Below are positions 38,315 to 46,341 of a stretch of 64,000 bases of DNA, piece by piece. Both the position numbers and the translations under genes were made by a program. A model generated the notes under the pieces. It had not been told where the DNA came from. It saw nothing but the letters and a program-made list of their open reading frames with translations, and made no database searches. The stretch spans positions 1-64,000 of the forward strand of contig CAWBTX010000001.1 of assembly GCA_963791905.1 (NCBI GenBank), in the 5' to 3' direction. This stretch comes from Gaiellasilicea sp963791905 (lineage in GTDB: Bacteria > Actinomycetota > Thermoleophilia > Gaiellales > Gaiellaceae). The stretch's first letter is position 1, and each line of letters begins with the position of its first letter.

Positions 38315-39400
38315 TCATCCGATCGACGAGGCCGGACGTGGGCTTGGACCGACGTAGCGCGCAGAAGGGCGCACGAGTCGGCCGAGCTGCTTCTGCTCGA
38401 GGATGTGCGCCGACCAGCCGGCCGTCCGCGAGCACGCGAACATCGCCGGCGCGAGCGGCGGCGGGACGTCGGCGACGTCGAGCACCACCGCCGACCAGAA
38501 CTCGACGTTCGTCTCGAGCGGCCGGTCGGGCGAGCGCTCGCGCAGCGCCGCGAGCGCGGCCTGCTCGAGCTGCTCCGCCACCTCGTAGCGCGGCGAGCCG
38601 AGCTCCTTCGCCACGCCGCGCAGGAGCCGTGCTCGCGGATCCTCGGCGCGATAGACGCGGTGTCCGAAGCCCATGATCCGCTCCTTGCGGTCGAGTGCGT
38701 CGGCGACCCACCGCGCCGCGTCGTCGGACGCGGCGACCGCGTCGAGCATCGGGAGCACGCGCGCGGGCGCGCCGCCGTGCAGCGGGCCCGAGAGCGCGCC
38801 GATCGCCGACGAGAGGCACGCTGCGCAGTCGGCGCCGGTCGAGGCGACGATGCGCGCGGTGAACGTCGAGGCGTTCAGGCCGTGCTCGGCGGTGCAGATC
38901 CAGTACGTATCGATCGCCTTCTGGTGCTTGGGATCGGCCTCGCCGCGCCACTCGAGCAGGAACCGCTCGGCCGCGGTCTCGCCCTGCTCGACGACCTGCG
39001 GAGCGATGCGATCCGTGAGCCCGTCCGCGACCCGGAACGACTGGGCGGCGACGGAGAGGAGCGCCGCCGACAGCCGGCGCAGATCCTCGCGCGCCTGGTC
39101 GTGGGAGATGTCGATCAGCTGGCCGAGATCCCAGTCGGCGCCGAGCGACGAGCTGATCGTCTGCAGGTCGGCCGGGGCGTCACCGGTAAGGCCTTCGTAC
39201 TCCCGCGGCTCGGCCTCGGGCAGGCCCGGCTCGAACCGCTCGTCGACGAGCAGCCCCCAGACCTGCTCGAACGGCCGCGTGCCGACGAGCTCCTCGATGT
39301 CGACGCCGCGGTACCGAAGCGCGCCGCCCTCGCGGTCGGGCTCGGCAATCTCTGTCTCGAAGGCAACGACGCCTTCCAGACCCGGCTTAAAATCGTTCAC
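38315..39400 (-). CDS. Citrate synthase, second copy
   Basis: 361 residues. Substrate-binding SGPLHGGAPARVLPML, catalytic GFGHRVYRAEDPRA, HGLNASTFTARIVAST. It condenses acetyl-CoA (or another acyl-CoA) with oxaloacetate. GTG 39400 overlaps the stop of the first citrate synthase by 4 nt (GTGA). Compared with the first copy it is divergent (GAPARV instead of GANQAAM), so a methylcitrate-like or regulatory role is possible. Confidence 0.88.
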   Translation of the reverse strand: MNDFKPGLEGVVAFETEIAEPDREGGALRYRGVDIEELVGTRPFEQVWGLLVDERFEPGLPEAEPREYEGLTGDAPADLQTISSSLGADWDLGQLIDISHDQAREDLRRLSAALLSVAAQSFRVADGLTDRIAPQVVEQGETAAERFLLEWRGEADPKHQKAIDTYWICTAEHGLNASTFTARIVASTGADCAACLSSAIGALSGPLHGGAPARVLPMLDAVAASDDAARWVADALDRKERIMGFGHRVYRAEDPRARLLRGVAKELGSPRYEVAEQLEQAALAALRERSPDRPLETNVEFWSAVVLDVADVPPPLAPAMFACSRTAGWSAHILEQKQLGRLVRPSARYVGPSPRPASSIG

Positions 39401-40521
39401 GCCTTGATAGCGCTGACCGGATAGTCGCGCGGCGGCTCGCCGACGTACTCGGAGCTCGGCCGGATGATCTTGCCGCCCGCGTGCTGCTCGAGCACGTGTG
39501 CGGCCTGACCGGCGACCCGGCTCATCTCGAAGAGCGGGATGTAGAGATCGGTCGGGATCCCGAGATAGTGGTAGAGGACGCCTGAGTAGAGGTCGACGTT
39601 GGGCCAGAGTCCCTTCTGGTCGTGCGCCTCACGCTCGGCCGCGATCGCGATCTCGAGGTAACCGGGCTCGCCGTTCGCGAACTGCTCGGAGAGCCGCCGC
39701 AGAATCGGCGCGCGCGGGTCCATGGCGCGGTAGAGCGGATGGCCGAAGCCGTAGAGCGGCTTCCGCGCTTCAAGCCGCTCGCGGACCCCCGCCGGGACGC
39801 CTTCGGGCGTGCCGAACTCGTCGAGCATCGCCATCGCCGCCTGGTTGGCGCCGCCGTGGAGCGGGCCCTTCAGCGCGCAGATCGCGCCCACGATCGCGGA
39901 GTGCATGTCCGCGTTCGTGCCTGCGACGACGCGCGCGGTGAACGTCGAGGCGTTCAGCTCGTGCTCGGCATGGAGGATCGTCGCGATCTCGAAGGCACGC
40001 GCCTCCTCGGCCGTCGGCGCCTCTCCGCGCAGCATCGTCAGGAAGTTCTCGGCGTAGCCGAGCGACGCGTCGGGCGAGACGATCGGCTCGCCGCGGCGGC
40101 GGCGCTCGTAGCGGGCGATGATCGTCGGCAGCTGTGCGATCAGCGCCCCCGCCTTGCGGCGCTCGTTGACAGCGTCGATCGCGTCCTCCGCCGGATCCGA
40201 GAAGGAGAGCGCCGACACGGCCGTCCGGAGCGTCTCCATCGGCGACGCATCCATCGCGTTCCCGTCCACGATCGTCGCGACGGCGTCGGGCAACTCCCGC
40301 TGCTCGGCGAGCTCCTGCCTGAAAGTGTCGAGCACGTCGGTCGACGGCAACTGCCCCTCGAGGAGGAGGTACGCGACCTCCTCGTACGTCGCGTGCTCGG
40401 CCAGCTCCGTGATGTCGTAGCCGCGGTACATCAGGATGCCGCGATCCGCATCGATGGAGGAGATGCTCGTCTCGGCCACACTGATGCCGGAGAGCGCCAC
40501 GGACTTCTTCGGGGCGGCCAT
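39397..40521 (-). CDS. gltA: Citrate synthase
   Basis: 374 residues with the family motifs KGPLHGGANQAAMAML, YGFGHPLYRAMDPRAPILRR and HELNASTFTARVVAGT. First committed step of the TCA cycle. ATG 40521 is chosen over upstream starts that would add a non-family tail. It is divergent from mdh across an 84-bp gap; TAAGGT ends 8 nt before the ATG. Confidence 0.92.
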   Translation of the reverse strand: MAAPKKSVALSGISVAETSISSIDADRGILMYRGYDITELAEHATYEEVAYLLLEGQLPSTDVLDTFRQELAEQRELPDAVATIVDGNAMDASPMETLRTAVSALSFSDPAEDAIDAVNERRKAGALIAQLPTIIARYERRRRGEPIVSPDASLGYAENFLTMLRGEAPTAEEARAFEIATILHAEHELNASTFTARVVAGTNADMHSAIVGAICALKGPLHGGANQAAMAMLDEFGTPEGVPAGVRERLEARKPLYGFGHPLYRAMDPRAPILRRLSEQFANGEPGYLEIAIAAEREAHDQKGLWPNVDLYSGVLYHYLGIPTDLYIPLFEMSRVAGQAAHVLEQHAGGKIIRPSSEYVGEPPRDYPVSAIKA

Positions 40522-40563
40522 TCGGCGGAACCTTACCCACATCCCCGAGCAGCTAAGCGGCGG

Positions 40564-40569
40564 TAGAGT
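40564..40569 (+). promoter_or_regulatory. -10 box TAGAGT of mdh
   Basis: TAGAGT would start transcription near 40576, leaving a 30-nt leader with a good ribosome site (GGAAGGAG, 40594-40601). Confidence 0.4.
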
Positions 40570-40605
40570 GCGCCGCCGAGTCATCGAGGAGGCGGAAGGA
40601 GCGGC

Positions 40606-41529
40606 ATGAGAAGGAGGGTCACTGTCGTCGGAGCGGGCAACGTCGGCGCGACCTGCGCGCAGGAGATCGCACGTCGCGACTACGCCGATGTCGTGCTCGT
40701 CGACATCAAGGAAGGGCTCCCCCAGGGCAAGGCCCTCGACATCAACCAGGCCGCCGCGGTGCTCGGCTACGAGGCGAACGTGACCGGGTCGAACGAGTAC
40801 GAGGAGACGGCCGGCTCCGAGGTGGTCGTGATCACGGCCGGGCTGCCCCGCCAGCCGGGGATGAGCCGCGACGACCTCGTCACGACGAACGAGAAGATCG
40901 TCACGTCCGTCACGGAGCAGGTCATCGCCACCAGCCCGGACGCGATCCTCATCGTCGTCTCGAACCCGCTCGACGCGATGTGCCACGTCGCCAAGAACGT
41001 GTCGAAGTGGCCGAAGGAACGCGTCTTCGGGATGGCCGGGATCCTCGACACGGCCCGTTTCGCCGCCTTCATCGCGTGGGAGACCCGGAGCTCGATCAAG
41101 GACGTGACCGCCACCGTCCTCGGCGGCCACGGCGACCAGATGGTGCCGGTCGTCTCCGCCACGACGATCGGCGGCGTGCCGCTCCGCAAGCTGGCACCCG
41201 AGGACCGGATCCAGGCGATGGTCGAGCGCACGGCCAAGGGCGGCGGCGAGCTCGTCAACCTGCTCGGGACCTCGGCGTGGTACGCGCCCGGCGCGGCCGC
41301 GGCGCAGATGGTCGACGCGGTCGTGCTCGACGAGAAGCGCGTCCTCCCGTGCACCGCGTACCTCGAAGGCGAGTACGGAATCGACGGGCTCTACATGGGC
41401 GTGCCCGTCAAGCTCGGCGCCGCCGGGATCGAGCAGCTGATCGAGCTCGACCTCGACGAGGCCGAGCAGCAGGCGCTGAAGGCCTCCGCCGAGGCCGTGC
41501 GCGACGTCGTCTCCATCCTCACCACCTAG
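40606..41529 (+). CDS. mdh: Malate dehydrogenase
   Basis: 307 residues of the LDH-like type. NAD-binding VTVVGAGNVGATCAQEI, the substrate Arg loop LPRQPGMSRDDL, and the catalytic His in TVLGGHGDQMVPVV. It oxidises malate to oxaloacetate and supplies the divergent citrate synthases. ATG 40606 has a strong Shine-Dalgarno. The SDR gene follows 11 nt later. Confidence 0.96.
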   Translation: MRRRVTVVGAGNVGATCAQEIARRDYADVVLVDIKEGLPQGKALDINQAAAVLGYEANVTGSNEYEETAGSEVVVITAGLPRQPGMSRDDLVTTNEKIVTSVTEQVIATSPDAILIVVSNPLDAMCHVAKNVSKWPKERVFGMAGILDTARFAAFIAWETRSSIKDVTATVLGGHGDQMVPVVSATTIGGVPLRKLAPEDRIQAMVERTAKGGGELVNLLGTSAWYAPGAAAAQMVDAVVLDEKRVLPCTAYLEGEYGIDGLYMGVPVKLGAAGIEQLIELDLDEAEQQALKASAEAVRDVVSILTT

Positions 41530-41540
41530 GAGGCGCGCGC

Positions 41541-42284
41541 GTGGACCTCGGCCTCCGTGGACGCACCGCCATCGTGTGCGGCTCCTCCTCCGGGATCGGG
41601 CTCGGCTGCGCGGAGTCGCTCGCCGCCGAAGGGGCGAACGTCGCCATGTTCGCTCGGCGGCGCGACGTGCTCGAGCGCGAGGCGGAGCGCCTGGGCGCGC
41701 TCGCCGTGCGCGGCGACGTCACCAACCCGCGCCACCTCGAGCAGCTCGTCGACCGCACCAAGGACGCGTTCGGCGGCATCGACATCCTGCTCCTGAACAG
41801 CGGCGGCCCGCCGCGTACGAACGCCTGCGAGGTCACGGACGAGCAGGTCGAGGAGGCCGTCGAGCTCCTGCTCCTCTCCGCGATCCGGCTCGTCCGGCTC
41901 TGCCGCTCGGCGCTCGAGGCGAGCGGCCATGGCCGCATCATCGCGATCACGTCGAGCACGGTGCGGGATCCGGTCGACAACCTCGCCCTGTCGAACGCGA
42001 TCCGACCCGGCCTGACCGGCTGGCTGAAGACGGTCTCGCGCCAGCTCGGCCCGAGCGGGGTCACGGTCAACGCCGTCGCGCCCGGCCGGATCGACACCGA
42101 CCGCCTCAAGGAGGTCTACCCGGACGGGCCCACGGAGGCCGACCTGGCTGCGATCCCGCTGCGCCGGCTCGGCACGGCCCGCGAGCTCGGCGACGTCGTC
42201 TGCTTCCTCGCCTCCGATCGCGCCGCCTACATCACCGGATCGACGATCGACGTCGACGGAGGCATGGTCCGCGGCCTCCACTGA
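41541..42284 (+). CDS. Short-chain dehydrogenase/reductase with altered active site
   Basis: 247 residues, GTG 41541 after a TAGGAGG ribosome site made by the mdh stop. The N-terminal coenzyme motif is CGSSSGIGLGCAESL and the C-terminal SDR features (TVNAVAPGRIDTDRL, ITGSTIDVDGGM) are normal. After the catalytic-type Ser (ITSSTVRDP) the expected YxxxK is replaced by LALSNAIRPGLTGW; Tyr and Lys are gone. Members with that change form a known subfamily of unknown reaction. Cotranscribed with mdh. Confidence 0.8.
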   Translation: MDLGLRGRTAIVCGSSSGIGLGCAESLAAEGANVAMFARRRDVLEREAERLGALAVRGDVTNPRHLEQLVDRTKDAFGGIDILLLNSGGPPRTNACEVTDEQVEEAVELLLLSAIRLVRLCRSALEASGHGRIIAITSSTVRDPVDNLALSNAIRPGLTGWLKTVSRQLGPSGVTVNAVAPGRIDTDRLKEVYPDGPTEADLAAIPLRRLGTARELGDVVCFLASDRAAYITGSTIDVDGGMVRGLH

Positions 42285-42302
42285 CGGGCTCGGCTCGACA
42301 GC

Positions 42303-42308
42303 TACCCT
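42303..42308 (+). promoter_or_regulatory. -10-like box TACCCT of the Lon-like protease gene
   Basis: TACCCT ends 8 nt before GTG 42317. Confidence 0.3.
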
Positions 42309-42316
42309 GAGCGGCC

Positions 42317-43336
42317 GTGAAGCGGCTCATCACTCCCGGCCGGCTGGCGGCGGCCGGGCTCGTGCTGCTCGCTGCGGTCGCTCTCATCGTCTGGATCACC
42401 CCGTCGAGCAGCTACCTGATCCTGCCCGACCGAGCGAAGCCGCTCGCCGAGCGGGTCGCCGCCCCGGGGGAGAAACCGGACGACAACGGCGGCGGCATCT
42501 ACTACGTCGATGTGATCGTCCGGAAGGCGTCGCTCCTCGAGGAGAAGTTCGACCTCTTCCGGCCCGATGGAGCCGACCTCGTGCCGGAGCACGCGATCGT
42601 CCCGCCCGGAACGGACTTCGGCGATCGCCGCCGCCAGAACCTGCGCCAGATGGATCGCTCCCAGGAGGTCGCGACAGCGGTCGCGCTCCGCGAACTCGGC
42701 TACGACGTCGTGGCAGAGCCCGAGGGAGCGCTGGTCGTCGACGTCGCGGAAGATGCGCCCGCCGACGGGAAGATCGAGCCGACCGACGTGATCGTCGCGG
42801 TCGACGGCAAGCCGGTCGAGACGCCGGACGACCTCCGGCGGCTGATCGCCGAGCGCAAGGTCGGCGACTCGGTCCGCCTCCGCGTCCGCAGCGGCGGCAC
42901 GACCCGCACGGTCGAGCTCGACACCATCGAGAGCCCGGTCGAGAAGGGCCGTCCGATCATCGGCGTGCAGGTGGAGCAGAACGCCGACATCGATGTTCCG
43001 GTCGACGTCGACATCGACCTCGGCGGCGTCGGCGGGCCGTCGGCCGGCCTCGCCTTCGCGCTCGACATCCTCGAGGAACTCGGCCGCGACGTCGACCGGG
43101 GCAACCGCGTCGCCGCCACCGGCGAGATCGAGCTCGACGGGGGCGTGGCGCCCGTCGGCGGCCTCAAGCAGAAGACGATCGGCGCCCGGCGCGCAGGTGC
43201 CGATGTCTTCCTCGTCCCCGCTGGGGAAAACGCAGAGGTCGCGCGAGAAAACGCCGACGGGCTGCGGATCATCCCTGTCGAAAACTTTCAACAGGCGTTG
43301 CGCGCACTGAAAACGCTGCCGAAAAAAGTTAGCTAG
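42317..43336 (+). CDS. Membrane-anchored PDZ plus Lon-like S16 protease (YlbL-like)
   Basis: 339 residues. An N-terminal membrane anchor (LAAAGLVLLAAVALIVWI), a PDZ domain (about 125-200: GALVVDVAEDAPADGKIEPT), then an S16 catalytic domain with Ser in GGVGGPSAGLAFALDIL and Lys in GGLKQKTIGARRA. YlbL-type proteases degrade proteins at the outer face of the membrane. GTG 42317 follows a -10-like box. It ends in AT-rich codons before a hairpin. Confidence 0.88.
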   Translation: MKRLITPGRLAAAGLVLLAAVALIVWITPSSSYLILPDRAKPLAERVAAPGEKPDDNGGGIYYVDVIVRKASLLEEKFDLFRPDGADLVPEHAIVPPGTDFGDRRRQNLRQMDRSQEVATAVALRELGYDVVAEPEGALVVDVAEDAPADGKIEPTDVIVAVDGKPVETPDDLRRLIAERKVGDSVRLRVRSGGTTRTVELDTIESPVEKGRPIIGVQVEQNADIDVPVDVDIDLGGVGGPSAGLAFALDILEELGRDVDRGNRVAATGEIELDGGVAPVGGLKQKTIGARRAGADVFLVPAGENAEVARENADGLRIIPVENFQQALRALKTLPKKVS

Positions 43337-43343
43337 CAGCATT

Positions 43344-43374
43344 TTTCCGAGGTTCAAATCCTCCGGAATTTGCG
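43344..43374 (+). terminator. Hairpin after the Lon-like protease gene
   Basis: TTCCGAGG pairs with CCTC(C)GGAA around TTCAAAT, with one bulged base, followed by TTTG then CGCTGTTTT. It looks like a weak terminator. Confidence 0.4.
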
Positions 43375-43466
43375 CTGTTTTCATCGTGGAAACACTTGCT
43401 GCCATTGGGCGCCGGGGCAAGAATGCCCACTGTCCGCGGGGGACGAGATTCGACCAAAAAGGGACG

Positions 43467-43646
43467 ATGAGCAAGAGAACCGCACCAACGTGCAGTGATT
43501 GCTATTTTCGCCGCGCGGGCCTGTGCGCCCTCCCTGGAGACACCCCCTGTCCCACGTTCCGCCTCGCACAGGCAGGTTCGCTGGAGCCCCCACGCCAGCC
43601 GCGTCTCGTTCCCCGCGCTCCTCACCTGGCACCAGCAGCCGCATAA
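43467..43646 (+). CDS. Small Cys-rich protein
   Basis: 59 residues. ATG 43467 has an AAAGGGA ribosome site. Four cysteines in CSDCYFRRAGLCALPGDTPC, then PTFR, probably bind one metal; the rest is Pro/Arg-rich. I believe similar short proteins occur in related actinobacteria but cannot name a family. Confidence 0.5.
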   Translation: MSKRTAPTCSDCYFRRAGLCALPGDTPCPTFRLAQAGSLEPPRQPRLVPRAPHLAPAAA

Positions 43647-43649
43647 ACT
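43644..43649 (+). promoter_or_regulatory. -10-like box TAAACT of the LapA gene
   Basis: TAAACT ends exactly 6 nt before ATG 43656. Confidence 0.4.
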
Positions 43650-43655
43650 CCACCT

Positions 43656-43970
43656 ATGGAGTCGCGCGAGCGCGAGTTCGAGCGGCACTGGCAGCCGCGC
43701 CTGTGGGTACGGGTCGGCGTCCTCATCCTCATCGCGGCCTACCTGATCGCCTTCATCGTCGGCAACGACGAGGATGCGTCGGTCAGCTTCATCTTCGTGG
43801 AGGCGCAGACCTCCATCATCTGGGTGATCCTGCTCTCGCTCCTCGCCGGGCTGATCGCCGGCGTGCTGCTCTCGCAGCTGTACCGGCGGCGCGCGTATCT
43901 CCGGGATCAGCCGCCCACGAGCGAGGCGAGCGTCGACACACCCTCCTCGATCGCAGACGGCGACTCGTAG
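43656..43970 (+). CDS. LapA-domain (DUF1049-like) membrane protein
   Basis: 104 residues with two transmembrane helices, VGVLILIAAYLIAFIVG and SIIWVILLSLLAGLIAGVLL, and the LapA-like linking loop. LapA proteins are small inner-membrane proteins, in some bacteria linked with LPS assembly. The last 64 nt run antisense to the end of the aminotransferase gene. Confidence 0.72.
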   Translation: MESREREFERHWQPRLWVRVGVLILIAAYLIAFIVGNDEDASVSFIFVEAQTSIIWVILLSLLAGLIAGVLLSQLYRRRAYLRDQPPTSEASVDTPSSIADGDS

Positions 43971-44977
43971 CTGAAGGCGAGGCGCGCCGAGCGCGAGCCG
44001 CCGTCGCCGCCCGGGAAGAAGTCGGCCCCCCGCACGAACGTCACCCCGGCGTCCGTCGCGCGCTCGAGCAGCTGAGACGCGTCGGCCGGTAGGTCGGCCC
44101 AGACGAAGTAGCCGCCCTCCGGCCGGCTCCACGTCGCGCGCCCGTTCAGGTCGCGCTCGAGCGCCCCGAGCATCGCGTCCCGGCGTGCCTTGAGCAGCCC
44201 ACGGATCCGTTCGAGGTTCTCCTCGAAGGCGCCGCGCGCGATCAGCTCGTGCACCGTCGCCTGGGTGAGGAACGGCGGCGAGATGTAGGTGGAGACGGCG
44301 CGCTCCTCGAGCGCCGTGGCGAGGTCCGTCGGCAGCACGAACCAGCCGACGCGGACGCCGGGTGCAACGGTCTTCGAGAACGAGGAAGCGTAGGTGACGG
44401 TGCCCGCCTCGTCGAGCTCGTGCAGGCTCGGAGGGCTCTTCCCCTCGTACCGGACGAGCCCGTACGGATCGTCCTCGAGCACCGGCAGCCCGTGCGCGGC
44501 CGCGAGCTCGACGACTCGGCGCCGGCGCTCGAGCGGCAGCGTCCGCCCGCTCGGGTTCTGGAAGGTCGGGATCGTGTAGAGAAAGCTCGCACCTCCGCGC
44601 GCAAGCTCCCGCTCCAGCGCGTCCGGCTCGAGCCCTTCGTCGTCCATCGGCAACGCCACGACCTCGGCGCCCTGCCGCGCGAGCAGCTTCAGCGGGCGAT
44701 CGTATGTCGGCGCCTCGACGAGCACGCGTCCGGGCCGCCGGGCGAGGAGCTCCTCGAAGTAGAAGGCGATGCCCTGGAGGCCCCCGCTCGTGACGATCAC
44801 GCGGGCCGGCTCGACGCCGTGCCGTTGCGCCAGCCACTCGCGCAGAGGCCCATAGCCGCCGCCGGGGCCGTAGGCCAGCACGGACGGATCGCGCTCGACG
44901 GCGACGCGCGCGCAGTCGGCGAGCAGCTCGACGGCAAGGCACTCGGGCGACGGCGCGCCCCGGGCGAACGAGATCAC
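43907..44977 (-). CDS. PLP-dependent aminotransferase, 2-aminoadipate/MocR-domain type
   Basis: 356 residues, fold type I. VIVTSGGLQGIAFYFEELL (cofactor phosphate region), IPTFQNPSGRTLPLERRRRV, LPVLEDDPYGLVRY, and the PLP lysine in SSFSKTVAPGVRVGW. Such enzymes transfer amino groups between alpha-aminoadipate, kynurenine or branched-chain or aromatic amino acids and 2-oxoglutarate. GTG 44977 has TAACCT 6 nt ahead. Confidence 0.85.
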   Translation of the reverse strand: MISFARGAPSPECLAVELLADCARVAVERDPSVLAYGPGGGYGPLREWLAQRHGVEPARVIVTSGGLQGIAFYFEELLARRPGRVLVEAPTYDRPLKLLARQGAEVVALPMDDEGLEPDALERELARGGASFLYTIPTFQNPSGRTLPLERRRRVVELAAAHGLPVLEDDPYGLVRYEGKSPPSLHELDEAGTVTYASSFSKTVAPGVRVGWFVLPTDLATALEERAVSTYISPPFLTQATVHELIARGAFEENLERIRGLLKARRDAMLGALERDLNGRATWSRPEGGYFVWADLPADASQLLERATDAGVTFVRGADFFPGGDGGSRSARLAFSYESPSAIEEGVSTLASLVGG

Positions 44978-44983
44978 CGTCCG

Positions 44984-44989
44984 AGGTTA
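44984..44989 (-). promoter_or_regulatory. -10-like box TAACCT of the aminotransferase gene
   Basis: Minus-strand TAACCT ends exactly 6 nt before GTG 44977; a divergent box for the helicase lies 4 bp away. Confidence 0.4.
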
Positions 44990-44993
44990 CTGC

Positions 44994-44999
44994 TACCTT
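44994..44999 (+). promoter_or_regulatory. Extended -10 TGCTACCTT of the DEAD-box helicase gene
   Basis: TGC immediately before TACCTT. Transcription near 45006 would give a 136-nt leader that begins with the hairpin GGACGGC-N6-GCCGTCC (45008-45027). Confidence 0.35.
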
Positions 45000-45007
45000 G
45001 ATGGCAT

Positions 45008-45027
45008 GGACGGCAGTTCCGCCGTCC
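45008..45027 (+). promoter_or_regulatory. Leader hairpin of the DEAD-box helicase mRNA
   Basis: GGACGGC and GCCGTCC form a perfect 7-bp stem with loop AGTTCC, at the predicted 5' end of the helicase mRNA. Helicase leaders are often structured and self-regulated. Confidence 0.35.
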
Positions 45028-45141
45028 TGTGAGATTGAGCTTCTTCGGTTCCTCCCTGCTGCGCCACTAGAACTGCAGAGGCGGCAGGCGATCGAGGCAA
45101 GTTGGATCTCGATCGCTACCAGCACAAAGGAGTCGAATCGA

Positions 45142-46332
45142 ATGCAGTCCTTCCATGAGCTTGGCGTGTCCGCGCGCGTCGCGCAGGCGCTCGCCGAGCG
45201 AGACATCCACACCCCCTTCCGGATTCAAACGCTCGTCCTTCCGGACGCCCTGGCGGGCCGCGACGTGCTCGCGAAGTCGCCGACCGGGTCCGGGAAGACC
45301 CTGGCCTTCGCGGTACCGATGGTCGAGCGGCTCGACCCGGACGACGGCCGCCCGAGCGGGCTCGTCCTCGTTCCCACTCGCGAGCTCGCGGCGCAGGTCG
45401 CAGCCGAGCTGGAGACGATCGCTCCGGCACACGACCTGAAGATCGCGGCGGTCTACGGCGGCGTCACGATCTCGACGCAGGCGAAAAAGGCCCGCGAGGC
45501 GCACATCCTCGTCGCGACGCCCGGTCGCCTCCAGGATCTCATCGACCGCAAGGCGGTCAAGCTCGACGGCGTCCGGATCCTCATCCTCGACGAGGCCGAT
45601 CGGATGCTCGACATGGGCTTCCAGCCGCAGGTCGACAAGATCGTCGCCAGGATCCCGCGCAAGCGCCAGACGATGTTCTTCTCCGCCACGCTCGACGGCG
45701 AGGTCGGCGAGCTCGCACGTGCATACACGACGAACCCGTCGCGCTACGAGGGCCAGGTGCCGGTCGAGCAGCAGCAGGGTGAGGTGCAGCACCGGTTCGT
45801 TCCGGTGACCGCCGACAACAAGGTGGAGACGCTGGCGCGGCTGCTCTCAGAGGAACGCGGCCTCGCACTCGTCTTCGTTCGCACGAAGCGCGGGGCCGAC
45901 CGCCTCGTCCACAAGCTGGCGAAGAGCAATGTGACCGCCGTCGCGATGCACGGCGACATGAACCAGGCTCAGCGTGAGCGGGCGCTGAAGCGGTTCGAGA
46001 ACGGCCAGGTGTCGACTCTCGTCGCGACCGACGTCGCCGCTCGTGGGCTCGACCTGGACGACATCACGCACGTGATCAACTTCGACCCTCCCGAGGACAA
46101 CAAGGGCTACGTTCACCGCGTCGGCCGCACGGGCCGCGCGGGCCGCGATGGCACCGGCGTGACGCTCGTCCTCCCGGAGCAGCAGGCGGAGGTCAGCCAC
46201 GTGGCGCGGATGCTGGGTCACACCGAGCAGTACGCCAACGAGGGAATGAAGATCGCCCCGCCGCGCCTGGTGTACTCCTCGAAGCGCCGAAACTCCAAGT
46301 GGGGCTCGGTCAGGCCCCGCCGCAAGATCTAG
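45142..46332 (+). CDS. DEAD-box ATP-dependent RNA helicase
   Basis: 396 residues. All helicase motifs are present: Q-motif FRIQTLVLP, motif I SPTGSGKTLAF, PTRELAAQ, TPGRLQDL, DEAD in LILDEADRMLDMGF, SAT in FFSATLDG, then VFVRTKRGADRL, TDVAARGLD and HRVGRTGRAGR. It unwinds RNA, in ribosome assembly or cold adaptation. ATG 45142 has an AAAGGAG site 9 nt upstream; the frame is open in front, but those codons are the leader. The tail is short and basic (SVRPRRKI). Confidence 0.93.
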   Translation: MQSFHELGVSARVAQALAERDIHTPFRIQTLVLPDALAGRDVLAKSPTGSGKTLAFAVPMVERLDPDDGRPSGLVLVPTRELAAQVAAELETIAPAHDLKIAAVYGGVTISTQAKKAREAHILVATPGRLQDLIDRKAVKLDGVRILILDEADRMLDMGFQPQVDKIVARIPRKRQTMFFSATLDGEVGELARAYTTNPSRYEGQVPVEQQQGEVQHRFVPVTADNKVETLARLLSEERGLALVFVRTKRGADRLVHKLAKSNVTAVAMHGDMNQAQRERALKRFENGQVSTLVATDVAARGLDLDDITHVINFDPPEDNKGYVHRVGRTGRAGRDGTGVTLVLPEQQAEVSHVARMLGHTEQYANEGMKIAPPRLVYSSKRRNSKWGSVRPRRKI

Positions 46333-46335
46333 ATT
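46330..46335 (+). promoter_or_regulatory. -10-like box TAGATT of the adenosylhomocysteinase-like gene
   Basis: TAGATT ends exactly 6 nt before GTG 46342 and overlaps the helicase stop codon (TAG). Confidence 0.45.
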
Positions 46336-46341
46336 CGACGG

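Noticed and set aside
38315..38341. Alternative frame-shifted end of the second citrate synthase
   Set aside because: The direct frame already ends with a plausible C-terminus 10 nt before the next gene.
43341..43378. tRNA T-arm-like GGTTCAAATCCTCC
   Set aside because: The B-box pattern is good, but no acceptor, D-arm or anticodon partner exists upstream, and the 5' side is inside the protease gene end. A bulged hairpin explains it.
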